Source: Bryopsis sp. KO-2023
Lineage: Eukaryota > Chlorophyta > Ulvophyceae > Bryopsidales > Bryopsidaceae
DNA: 64,000 nt
Reading direction: 5' to 3'
Assembly (NCBI GenBank): GCA_030272585.1
Contig: BSYQ01000001.1
Span: 9,749,001-9,813,000 of the forward strand
In this document: positions 24,658 to 34,909 of the stretch, one piece after another
Position numbering within the stretch: the stretch's first letter is position 1
Layout: every line of letters begins with the position of its first letter
Position numbers and translations under genes: made by a program
The notes under the pieces: model-generated
Told to the model about the DNA's origin: nothing
What the model saw: only the letters and a program-made list of their open reading frames with translations
Databases searched by the model: none

Positions 24658-27330
24658 GGAACCCAAAGCTCCTCCCTCCCTTTCGAAGGCTCCGTGTCGC
24701 CGACTGCGATCAATGCAGTGGAACTATTGCGTGACGAAATCGATGCTGTTGTTCCCGCCGATGACAGTTTCATCCTGACGGCTTTCGGAAATGACGATTT
24801 TATGACGTCAATGCAAAGGGTGGCGGAATCGCTGGAGACCCCGCTGTGTGCTTGTGGTAATCTGGTGAGGAATAAATCAGCATATCATCATATTTTTCAA
24901 TGTCTTTGGGCTCTAGCTCCAGCATTTCTTCACATCAATGGGAAGCAATGTGCAATCCCCCTCACCTGTCTTACAATTACACAACCCCCTTGGCGTTTTT
25001 TTGTCTGACAGTGATGCTCACCCCACCTTCATGCACTTGTTTTTGTGTGGTTTGATGGTCTTTCCACCTTCCCCTCATCTTTGCATGTTCTGCTGCACAT
25101 TCATTTTTGTTGGAAGAATCAAGTTTCTTTGTTGAATATTTATGGGGTACCCGACCAAAACCCAGTGGTGCTTGTGATATAGTAGCAGAGTGAGCAGGAT
25201 TCTTCATTTCCAACCCTTTTGAAAAGGATTCGTGAAAGCATCAGGCCAACACCCTACCTGGTTGGTGTATCGATGAAACAGTCCAGGTCAGTTTCCCTTT
25301 TGAAGGTCATATTGCCCTCACCTGCTTCTGACGATCATAACCCAGTAACTTTTGGGTGTGATTCAGACGGCAAAGGAAAATCTCTTTAGATCAAACCTCG
25401 CCTTTTTATATAGAAAAAGGATATGTATATGTACACATCCTTTTCTTCATGCTTTCTTTCGAAAAGGTCGCTGTTGGAGCAAATCCAGAGAGAAAAACAA
25501 GTGTGTAAGTATTTTGCAGGTACGCCGAGTTGGCTGGTCGAGGAGTATTATCTCTGGATCCTTCCGATGGTCTTTTGATTGTTCCAGCGAATTGCGGCAT
25601 TCCCATTTCTGAAATGGATGCTGTGGTGGAAAAATGCACCGATTTCTTGCAGAAAGATGAAGCTGAAGGCGGGGTTTTGAAGGCTTCCAAATCCCGGGCT
25701 ATGATTGATCTCCAGGAACAATTGGCGGCCAACCCTGAAATCTGCGTTATAGATCCATTCCACTCTGTCAGCAAGGTGTGTTTTGGTGAAAAAAATCTGA
25801 TAATTTCTTGGGAAGCCAGGAGCAAGGAATTAGCATTAGCTTGCTTTTTTTTGCTTTTTTTTCAGGGATTCGATAAAAAGCATCACCTGAGACTGTGGAA
25901 AGCAACCTTATCATATCATGTGAAAGTTCTCTTTTTTTGGGATGTGGTGTGTTGATCTGCTTGTCAATCTTTTGGGAAATGGTGGGCAAACTTTTGATTG
26001 AGAGTCTTTTTGCTTTCAAGGTAATGGATCGCTCCGTATTCACTGCATTGATGTCAGACATGGAAGCGTCAGGGGTCAGGGCTGGAGTGGTTTCAAGAAT
26101 ATCTCCAACTCCCTACTTCACAGCGAAAAGCATATCCGATATCAATGTTTTCACCAACAGTATGCATGCTGCTGGTGAGTCATCCCCAAACTCAACCACT
26201 GCAAATAATCAATGAAAGAAGTCAGTCTTTTTCTCGCCTGGAAACATCCAAAATAAATTTACTGCTCGAACAAATGGGATCAATAAGCATGAAAACGGTG
26301 AAAATCAGGTTTGGTTTTACTTAGGAGGTGAGTGTTGATGGACCTGATTTTGCATGCAGGGTTGGAATTCCCAGTGATCATGAAGCCATGCGTTGCATGT
26401 GGGGTCAAGGGATCTCACAAACATGCGATCGTCTATAACAAGGAGGGGCTGGAAAACCTGCAGTTCGACGGTCTTCCAGCGTGTGTTCAATCCTATGTCA
26501 ATCATGGAGGGGATCAATACAAGATCTACGTGGTTGGGAAAAAGGTAGGTGTTCGGATTCAAGTGAAAAACGGCCATTTGTTAAGAGGAATGCATGAATC
26601 TCGATCAGCTTGTTTGGTTTTAAACGGTTGAGACAGAAAAGCGACAGCTGGATGAGTAAAATGAACCAAAACCTCGATGATGGAGATTCCATGGCACTCC
26701 GTGTCCTTTTTGAATGATTAAATTTGAGCTAGATCCTGCGTGGCAATTTTCTGATTCAATGGTTCTGTCGTTTCTTCCTTTAATCCTGTGGTTCGCTAAA
26801 CAACGCTGTGTTTTTCTTTCTTTTTTCGCACTTCCTAGCAGGTGTTTCACCGAGCTGAGCCGTCGACACCAGACATACATCCGGACCAAATCCCATCTGA
26901 ATCGGTGTTGTTTTTCGACACCCTTGAAAGCCTGCAGTCATCCCTGTTGGAAAAGAACTCCGAATTAAATCAAAATACACACTCTGCAGCGAGTGAAGAT
27001 CAAGGAAAAAACTCAAGAGACCAACAGCTGCTGGATATTAAAGGACCGGTTTGTGGGATGTGTGTGGGGGTGATCGACGATATCCAGGAGGTGAATGGTG
27101 GACAGGCAGGGTTGGATTTTCATGCCGTGATGGTGATTGCGAAGTTTTTGAAAGATAAGTTAGGTTTGACCATTTTCGGCTTCGATGTTGTGGTTCAAGA
27201 GGGGACTGGAGTCCACTTTGTGGTGGATGTGAATTTTTTCCCCAGCTGCAAAAAGATCCCTGGGGTGGAGAAAACGATACGCACAGCCATCTTCGAGAGG
27301 ATTTCGGCCCACAAACGATGCTCCTTCTGA
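24658..27330 (+). CDS. Inositol-tetrakisphosphate 1-kinase (ITPK) family protein, left-arm copy
   Basis: Likely exons are about 24658-24864, 25530-25775, 26021-26174, 26360-26544 and 26842-27330, in phase from the second onward. ITPK enzymes use an ATP-grasp fold to phosphorylate inositol polyphosphates. The C-terminal two thirds fit the family: NPEICVIDPFHSVSKVMDRS corresponds to the DP...DR region, then come FPVIMKPCVACGVKGSHKHA and QSYVNHGGDQYKIYVVGKK. GLTIFGFDVVVQEGTGVHFV then leads into VDVNFFP, which carries the Asp/Asn metal ligands. The N-terminal part (INAVELLRDEIDAVVPADDSF...) is not part of the usual ITPK core and I do not recognise it. No ATG is in frame at the start of the first exon, so an upstream exon is missing. 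From 25,934 on, the gene lies in the inverted repeat and has a second copy at the right edge. Confidence 0.85.
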
Positions 27331-28226
27331 ACACGGCAGACTCATGCACTACCCCTGGAACCTCCATGCACACAGATGGGGATAAAATATCTGTTTATCT
27401 GGGTATCTCCTGATTTGAAACTTGATATGCAGTCCCAGCCGGGAGGGGATATCCGATTGCAACAGAAATGGTTTTCTTGTGACCTGTGACCACCCCCCCC
27501 CCCCCAAAAAAAAAAGAAAATGAGATGCAAAATTTTTTGGTCAAAAGCGAGGAGGGAAGGAAAAAGAGAATGGTGGGTATTTTAGATGGACCCAGATGTG
27601 GGGATTGTAACATTGAAGTAGCAGGTCATCAGTGGTTGGTTTTCGTTTTGGTATCTCATGAGAGGAAAACTACAGTTCATTCTAGACCCATTGGAAGGGC
27701 ATTCTCGAAGACACGAGAGTTGCTGTGAATCCAAGAATCACAACGTGTTAAAACAAGGGTGGCATTGAAATCGTGTGGCGCCCATATCAGTTGAATTCTT
27801 GTGTGGAAGACACACCAATTCCAGGTGTCCAAACAGGAAATAAAAAAGAGTTCCAACTTCACTTCACTTTAACAATCTTGGGCATTCCCTTCCATAGCAA
27901 GTTTGGCTGGATGCAAAACCCACAACCCACAACCCACAACCCACAACCCTGTATGCAATAGCAGGAATTGAATTCTCCCTCCTCAGCCCACCCTCCTCTC
28001 TCTCAAGACATCCTATTCTACCCATCGTTTTCCTCATTTTCCATTCTCATTTTTTTCTTTCCCCTTTTCACTCCTCATTCGTTTAAACTCTCTCAATACA
28101 TCTTCTATCGGTTGTTTCCTCATTTTCCGTTATCACTTTTTTCTCCCCATTTCACTCCTCATTCGTTTTAATATCTCATTCGTTGGTTGGTTGTTATCTA
28201 TTGTACATCGATGTGACCTGATGAAA
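27331..28226. other. Intergenic region, tail-to-tail ITPK and DUF4378-like genes
   Basis: It contains a C-run/A-run pair (about 27489-27515), four copies of a CCCACAA heptamer (about 27919-27950) and a pyrimidine-rich stretch with two imperfect copies of a CACTCCTCATTCGTTT-containing unit (28010-28180). All recur in mirror image at 61,685-62,602. No gene is seen. Confidence 0.5.
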
Positions 28227-30820
28227 TTAATCATCCCAGATGCTGTCATCATCGAGCAAGTCGTCCATTGTTCCTTCGTAACTGATCCATCGCATGACCC
28301 GTCGCACGACTTCATCCAAAAGCTGGCCTTTGGATGGATGCAGCTCACCAGTCATTTGCCGGACCTGCAATTTTTTAGGAAAACAAAAGCACCAATGGAT
28401 TTGTCAGACCAGGATTCTGATGCTGCATTCATTCACACATGTGTCAAAAGATCATGGATTTAAGCCCTTTCCTTCTCTCTTCAACAAGCTCACTCACCCT
28501 TTTGTGCATTGCATGGGTTTCCAACAGCGCCTCGTTCATCATCTCGAAGATGGCTCTGTTGTAGTCCCGTTGATCCACTGTTTCGGCTGCTTCGACCTCC
28601 AGAAACCGTTCCGGGGAAACTGGACCTTCCGAAAAATCCATGCCGTCCAAATCCTTATCGGCACATGCCCCCACGTCAAAATTCTCCATCCATTGGGCGA
28701 TCAGGCTGCTGACGTACGCTTCATCCGACCTGACCGTGGCTGGCTCCTCATGGAAAGAATCGATCCGCTTTCCTCCAGCACCACTTCCACCCGCCTGCTC
28801 GATGTCCAAATCCTGGTCCACTGCAGCATGGGAATCTCCGGCAGAATTGGACGAGGAGGCAATGGGAAGCGCACCACTTTCTTCCACATGATCCAAATCC
28901 TTATCGCTCGGCACATCTCCATCGGGCTGCAGCCCTGATTCTGTGTCCTTCTGAATATCGGCCCAGTGGGCAGCCAATCGAGCTTCCACTTTCTGCACGA
29001 TGTCATCCCCACATTCTCGATCACCAGCCAATCGTCGCTTCAACACATACAACACCCTTTCCAGAGGGCTCTCCCCAGATGAATCGCTGTCCGTGTCTTC
29101 TTCAGACATGGACGATGGTGAGGTGGAAATTGCATCTCTTTCTTCCGCATTCAGCCCTTCCACACCAGCCGGAGCGTGTTGGATGTCCTTGTCGCTGGAG
29201 CAGGTCATCGATTGAAAGGCCTGGGTGCTGAGATTCTCCTTTTGAGCCGCGACACCATGGACGACATAACGCCCACGGGTGCTGGTTCCCATCGAATCCG
29301 CGACTCCAAACTCCTCCTTCACAATGTCTGCCTCAGCCTCGATCCCGTTTCCTTTTCTGGCCAGTGTGGGTCCTTCAGAAAATTCACTGAAGATCATCGA
29401 TTGGAAGGCCTGGGTGCTGAGATTCTCCTTTTGAGCCGTGACACCATGGACGACATAACGCCCACGGGTGCTGGTTCCCATCGAATCCGCGACTCCAAAC
29501 TCCTCCTTCACAATGTCTGCCTCAGCCTCCATCCCGTTCCCTTTTCTGGCCAGTGTGGGTCCTTCAGAAAATTCACTGAAGGTCATCGATTGGAAGGCCT
29601 GGGTGCTGAAATTCTCTTTTTGATCCGCGACACCATGGACGACATAACGCCCACGGGTGCTGGTTCCCATCGAATCCGCGACTCCAAACTCCTCCTTCAC
29701 AATGTCTGCCTCAGCCTCCATCCCGTTCCCTTTTCTGGCTAGTGTGGGTCTTTCAGAAAATTCACTGACAGGGAAATCTGCTTGGCTTGCTTGGCTCGAT
29801 TGATTCGCCACGTTGGTTTGTGTGGACGCATCCTTCATGGCAGGCTTCTTTGGCTGGAGCAAAGAATTTGAAAATTAAACGGGGGTTGTTTTTGTGTTCA
29901 AGGCGAATACTGAAATCAGGCATCAAAAAATCCTTACCGTCTGACTGCAAGCGCACCGGATCCAAGCCAGAAGTAAGGCACGAGACAAGCATGACTGAAT
30001 GGCTTGATGGTATGCTGCCCTCACGGCCCATTGGATATGGACGAGCGATTTGCAGGCGGGGGAAACGTCGTGGAAGGCAGCGAACTCCTCCAACACCCAT
30101 TTCCAACAGCCCTCCCCTCCTAACTTTCCCGAACGCGCTTGCAGCCCCATTACCGAAGTGAACAGAGCATTGTAGGCCTGTGGGGCATCGATGCAACCCC
30201 CCCCCTCCATGGCAGATTTGACCAGGTCAAATCCCAATGCCAGAAACCATTCCGAGTTGTTCATGTGTCTGGCCGCTGTGAAACATGCCTACATTGCAAA
30301 AGAACGAAACAGTTGGTGTCACAATGGCTCAAGTTTCCGAGTTGCCGGCACCCCCAGCAAGCAAGATTCCCGACCCCTTTTCTGATGAAAGGAAAATACA
30401 GAGAACGATAAAAAAAAGTTGCTGAGCACTCAACCAGTCAGCACAAGCAACACATGCTTCCAGTTTTCAGCCAATAGCCAAATTTCAACTAGGTAGCCTT
30501 ACCTCAAATGCGCACACCAACAGAGTGGCCCCTGCACAAAACACATTCAACAAGGAAGTCTTCAATACACATGCATCTTATCAAAACAAGAAATTGTGTC
30601 CAGAAATCAGAAACTGACTCACGTTTGACCGTGATTTCGACACTTATTATCACAGAAAAACTCGTCAGCATACGAAATGCTACACTGCACCACAAGGGAC
30701 CTTACCCTTGCTTTGAGTTGCTGGTTCAGGTCCTTGTGCTTGCCTAGCCCTTTCATGTTTCTGCCCATGTTCATGTTCCTCCCACACCACAGGCGCCCGA
30801 AAAATCTCACAATGGACCAT
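28227..30820 (-). CDS. DUF4378-like (TRM-type?) protein with tandem 63-residue repeats, left-arm copy
   Basis: Exons 30820-30706, 30532-30504, 30288-29938, 29853-28498 and 28364-28227 add up exactly to 662 codons plus the TAA stop, with good splice sites; exon 2 is only 29 nt. The N-terminal third is helical (SEWFLALGFDLVKSAMEG). Then come three near-identical 63-residue repeats, an acidic region, and a C-terminal domain. That domain contains YVSSLIAQWMENF, then DYNRAIFEMMNEALLETHAM, then GQLLDEVVRRVMRWI and a DDLLDDD ending. The order LxxLF/NEALLE, LLDEVxxRxxxW matches my memory of the DUF4378 domain of plant TRM/LONGIFOLIA proteins, which organise microtubules. That assignment is an inference. 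It is the intact partner of the interrupted copy in the right arm. Confidence 0.75.
29205..29771 (-). repeat. Three tandem 189-bp coding repeats
   Basis: The phrase encoding MGTSTRGRYVVHGV recurs every 189 bp, three times, in frame within exon 4 of the DUF4378-like gene. Units differ at only a handful of positions. The right-arm copy has two units (about 60,340-60,715). Expansion or contraction by unequal exchange is the simple explanation. Confidence 0.95.
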
Positions 30821-31040
30821 GTTCTTGTTGTTACGGGTTAGTGTTCTCGAAGGCTGGTGGAAGGCAAAGGGTGGAAGATAAAATGTTGATGTTGATGTTA
30901 AGTGTGGATGACAGATTTGACCTGACAGAAACATCACAAAATTTTACTTGCATGTCTTTCCACACACACATGTAAGTAAATCAATGTAGATATTTTTCCA
31001 TACATTGGTGGATGGATGACATGAATGTAATGGGGTGCAG

Positions 31041-31444
31041 GTACCTGACAGTGAAGCCCATGCCAGCTCCATGCACGAAAATGCATCATCTATCCCCCCG
31101 CCTTCCGATCCGCTCCCGGGAAACTCTCGCAGGCGAACGACAGCTCACGGATATCAACGCATTCAGGTGTTGGAACGACATAAGAATGGGCTCCGGCTTT
31201 CCACCAGATTTGGAACGAAAAAGTTTCGATTGAACATCCTGGAGAAGCGTGTTTCCTTGCGGCCAGACATCGATTTTCCAACTTTCCCAGGCACAAGGAT
31301 GATGATGACTCAGGCGCCACCTCCGAAATCTCCATGCACACAGAGGGAGAGGACTTGCAAAGCCAAAGCAACGATCAAAACGGAAGAGGAAAAAAGGCTG
31401 TACTTAATGCCGGCAGGGAAAAAAGGGGAAAAGGTCAAATGGAG
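31041..31444 (+). other. Candidate exon conserved in both arms
   Basis: An open plus-strand frame (VPDSEAHASS..., then GYQRIQVLERHKNGLRLSTR) runs between a good acceptor (tgcag/GT at 31040) and a good donor (GGAG/gtaagg at 31444). It is repeated in the right arm at about 41,700-42,088. The opposite strand is also open over 31090-31371 in both arms, so strand and gene are unsettled. It could be a 5' exon of the glycosyltransferase gene or of an unknown gene. Confidence 0.35.
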
Positions 31445-32045
31445 GTAAGGGACTCTGGAGAAACCAAAAGAACGCACAAGTTTTGAGGGAAAGCTTCTCG
31501 CCCAATCGCATCCACTGCGAGTCTCGAGTGCACATGCATCCCCTTCCTAATTTTTCTCAATCGTACGATCCGACTTTTCTCACAGGTGATGGAACCTACA
31601 TCGCCGCACCCCAAGCAGACGAAAGATGAATCGACATACTGAAGGAAAAGTGGGGCGTTTTGTTCTGTTGCTCCACCTTGCAGGTTTCGCGGCTTGGCCT
31701 GACCTAGCTCGCAAGAGTAGGAAGCGGATCCATTTGCTTCCGATCTAAAGATCGTTGGCGGCGGCGGCGGAGGATTTCATTGGGTGATCCAAGTGAAAGC
31801 TTTGTGACTGGGGCTTGGCTATGGACCTATGTCATTTCTTGAATTTATGCAATCTGTCTGACAGACATATCTCATGTAATACCCCTACTGTCTTTCTGCA
31901 GGATTTTTCTGAATCGAAAGCAAACTCCCTAGCTCCTTTGGGTGTGCTGAGAGCTTTGGGGGTCGCTCCGAGATGTGGCATCACCCTCTTGGGGATTGCA
32001 AGCCCATTTGAGACGGCAAGCAGTGGCGCAACATTCGAATTTCGC

Positions 32046-34161
32046 ATGGCGATATCTTGGCTCCCCAGGAGCTTGAGTTCTTTCCCCATTGGACATCTCG
32101 TTTTCGCATTCATAGCAATGGAAGTTGTCTTGTTCGTCGCTTTCAACCTCACGAATCCTGAGTTTGATTCTGTGGAAGACGGGGGCTGCTCTGTTGGCTG
32201 GAGAGGAGCTTTGTCCAGCTCCCAATGTCAGGAATTGCGATTTCGACCGACCTGGAGAATTCCCACCCCACATGGAGGGTACAATGAAAATTCCTCGTGG
32301 TGTGGACCGCAAATCCTGGCAAGAAAGGGTGATGAAAAGTATCGTTTCGATGCCAGCAAGCCTTGGTGGATTTGCGGTGGGAATTGTAATGCAACTGTGG
32401 TGGTCTGGCCAGTGGGGAGCGTGATGGAGCAGCTGCAGGTGATAGGTACCGTTCTGACTTTGTCCAAAGAAGAAGGATTTTCGGTGAAAGTTCTCCGGGA
32501 TCCTGAAATGGGGTATGGTTGGGAGGACCTTTTCGATTACCCCAGAATGGACAGCGGCCTTCAAGTTAGACGAAACGAAACGGAAGATGAGAGTGAATTC
32601 AAAAGATTGGGAGACTCTGGCTTGTCGAAGAATTTGACAAGGGCTGATGGGGAAAGGATAAAAGGTAGAATGTCTTGCAGGCGATTCCAATGCTCCACCA
32701 TGAAAACTGTGTTTCCAACAAGCGAATTATGGAATGCCCACCCACTTTGGCACTTTGGTAGTTTTTCTCAACCTATCTAAACCAGGCAAAGAATATGGCA
32801 CGATTTTGTGGGTAGGGATGGAGGGGGTCTCTATTAAACCGATTTGCAGGCAAGCAAACTCCTATGATTGATGTCATGGAATCCATATGGTCATTCTTTT
32901 TGAATCTGCAGGACAATTTCCCTCCACACAAAAAGTGTCATGGGCTGATGGAACCATCGAGTGCGAGATGAGCAAGGTGGTTGAGTGGAAAGACATGCAC
33001 TGGTACGGCACTCGCAATTCAAGCAAAACAGCAAAGTGCGTTCGAACGAAGCATTTGGTGGTGGGCGGGCAATCCGTCACAGAATTGGATAACACAGCTT
33101 GGTTTTTGAGGGCCCTGCGACCGGTGCAAAATGTCCGTGATGATGTGGTGAATTTTCTACGCGAGCAAGATTGGCTAAAATATTCTTGGGTGAGGGTTGA
33201 CAATAACTCCATTTAATTGTGAATCTGTTCGCTTGTCAAATAGTTTTGCACGGACTCTGGAATCCTCATAACTGATTCGATCTCTCCAAAAGATTTTGCT
33301 CCATCAGAGAATTGAACCTGATTCCCCTACTCTATGAGTTTTCTCATTTTTCACGTCGTTCTCCATTCGCTGGTTCGTTTCTGGTACTTAAGAAGTGTAA
33401 GGGTTGAATTTCAGTAAGAATGGAGCATCCCCAGCAAGAGTTATAGCAGCCCAAAACCCACAAGGAACAATAATGCTGAATTTCTTCCTGTCGTTTTTTT
33501 ATGACCAGACAGGGGTGCATGTTGAGATGAAAGCTGTGGACACTGGCCGAACTCCAACGCCAGACAAGCCAGTGCCCGCAGAGGCGTACACTCAGCAGAT
33601 GCACAGAATATTTCTCACAATTCCCAACCATGATTTGGAGAATTGGCAGGTTCTGAAGCCGATGCGCTTTTTCATGGCGACTGACTTCGCAGCAGCTAGG
33701 GCTGTGGTGAGTCATCTTGGGGTAAACAGTTGGTATTCAATTATTTACACCAAACTATTCATTGATGGGTGAAAACGTAGAGAATTACTTATCGCATCTT
33801 ATGCCTGATGGTAACTTCATAATATAGCTCTAAACCACATGCATCCACTTGTTTTTCAGAAAGTACATGTGCTGGTCAATTCACTACAACGAGGGGGGGG
33901 GCGATTGCTGTTACCCTTTTGATCATTGCTGGTTGGTTTGTTCTCTTTGCCCAGGTTAAAAAGAGTTTTCGGAGAGGGATTGTCGTGGATCGATGGGATG
34001 CCAAGTCGATTGAGGAGACCCCCCTCTCCAAGGCGACATGGGATCTCATCAATCTTTTGTTGCTATCATCCTGCCAGGCGCTCATTGGGACCCCACACTC
34101 ATTGACAAGTAGAGCAGCAACACTGATAGGAGACAGTTTTTACACCGAACCCCAACAGTGA
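32046..34161 (+). CDS. Type II membrane glycosyltransferase, fucosyltransferase-like (GT-B)
   Basis: Exons 32046-32757, 32912-33189, 33509-33706 and 33955-34161 join in phase to give 464 residues. A signal anchor (PIGHLVFAFIAMEVVLFVAF) lies near residues 14-33, with the rest lumenal, which suggests the Golgi. The C-terminal half carries LRPVQNVRDDVVNFLRE, then TGVHVEMKAVDTG at the place of the VGVHIR donor-binding motif of GT23/O-fucosyltransferase-like enzymes. KKSFRRGIVVDRWD and then DLINLLLLSSCQALIGTPHS follow, the usual late motif with a Ser/Thr before an S-R-A ending. The VGVHIR Arg appears replaced, so the donor may differ or the enzyme may be unusual. Sequence up to 32,407 lies in the inverted repeat; the rest is single copy. 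The start ATG at 32046 precedes the membrane anchor, but upstream exons are possible because the frame stays open to an acceptor near 31900. Confidence 0.65.
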
Positions 34162-34909
34162 CAGCAATCTTCGCTTTCTTACAGCGTGTGTTTTTCCTTC
34201 GATGTTTTTTTTGTCTTTCCTAGAAGGGAGGGGGGTGGGGTGTGGGTGTGGAGATCCTGCTTGGGATGAATTTTGACTTCTTGTGATCAATAAGTGGAGG
34301 AAGGGGCCTGGTGGTGTTGTCATAAAATAGAAACCCTTGCTGATTGTTGGGGGGTTGGTTTATATTTTTTGTTCGGCAGCATTTCTTGGTTTTCTGTGTT
34401 CATCTGGTTGGTGTTTTGTGAAAGTGTTTTTTACAGAAAAAAAAAGGGACATAACAAGCATGCGGTCCAATATCAGGCATGCCATCTAAATTTAGGCATC
34501 CAACGCTTCCATAATGTCTTATCGATGCAGATCGAATGGGTAGAATGTATGGGAAATCAGCAGTGATGAAAAAATCATCACCCACAATTGTATGGTTGTT
34601 TTTAAATCTTGTCCGAGGCCTGGGGGTGGGATTTGTGAAAGCTGAAGCCTTTTCTGTCACTAAATGGTTTTGATCGTTCCTCATAATGACGCATTTGCGG
34701 TAGACGTCATTTAAAACGCTCGATCATGCGTCAAATCTGCCCTCTTTTTCTTGATATCTGTCGTTCTACATCATTGTACCTATTCGTGGCCATCTAGGAC
34801 CAGAACATGCCAGGAAAAAGGACAACCCTCACGTAAAACACTCGTCATATCCCCCCCCTTCTTTCCTTTCGCTTTGTTTTTTTTCTGGCACTCCACGATC
34901 AAACCCACA
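34162..34909. other. Intergenic region
   Basis: This is the 3' UTR of the glycosyltransferase gene and the upstream region of the CFAP221 gene. G-runs and an A-run (34437-34445) are present. No coding region is supported. Confidence 0.4.

Larger units (their letters stand above)
25934..32407 (+). repeat. Left arm of a large inverted duplication
   Basis: Reading this segment in reverse complement matches 41,306-42,987 and 59,954-64,000. Fixed points are the ITPK stop (27,330 with 62,603), the DUF4378-like stop (28,227 with 61,684) and its start (30,820 with 42,309). The coordinate sum stays near 89,933 across the ITPK exons, so the match is nearly colinear. This arm has extra sequence at about 31,843-32,250 and one more 189-bp coding repeat than the other arm. 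The outer limit cannot be seen because the partner leaves the window. Confidence 0.95.

Noticed and set aside
29176-29742. Plus-strand repeat frame opposite the DUF4378-like gene
   Set aside because: The 189-bp unit has a length divisible by three, so any stop-free frame is copied three times; the minus strand has the spliced, phase-consistent gene.
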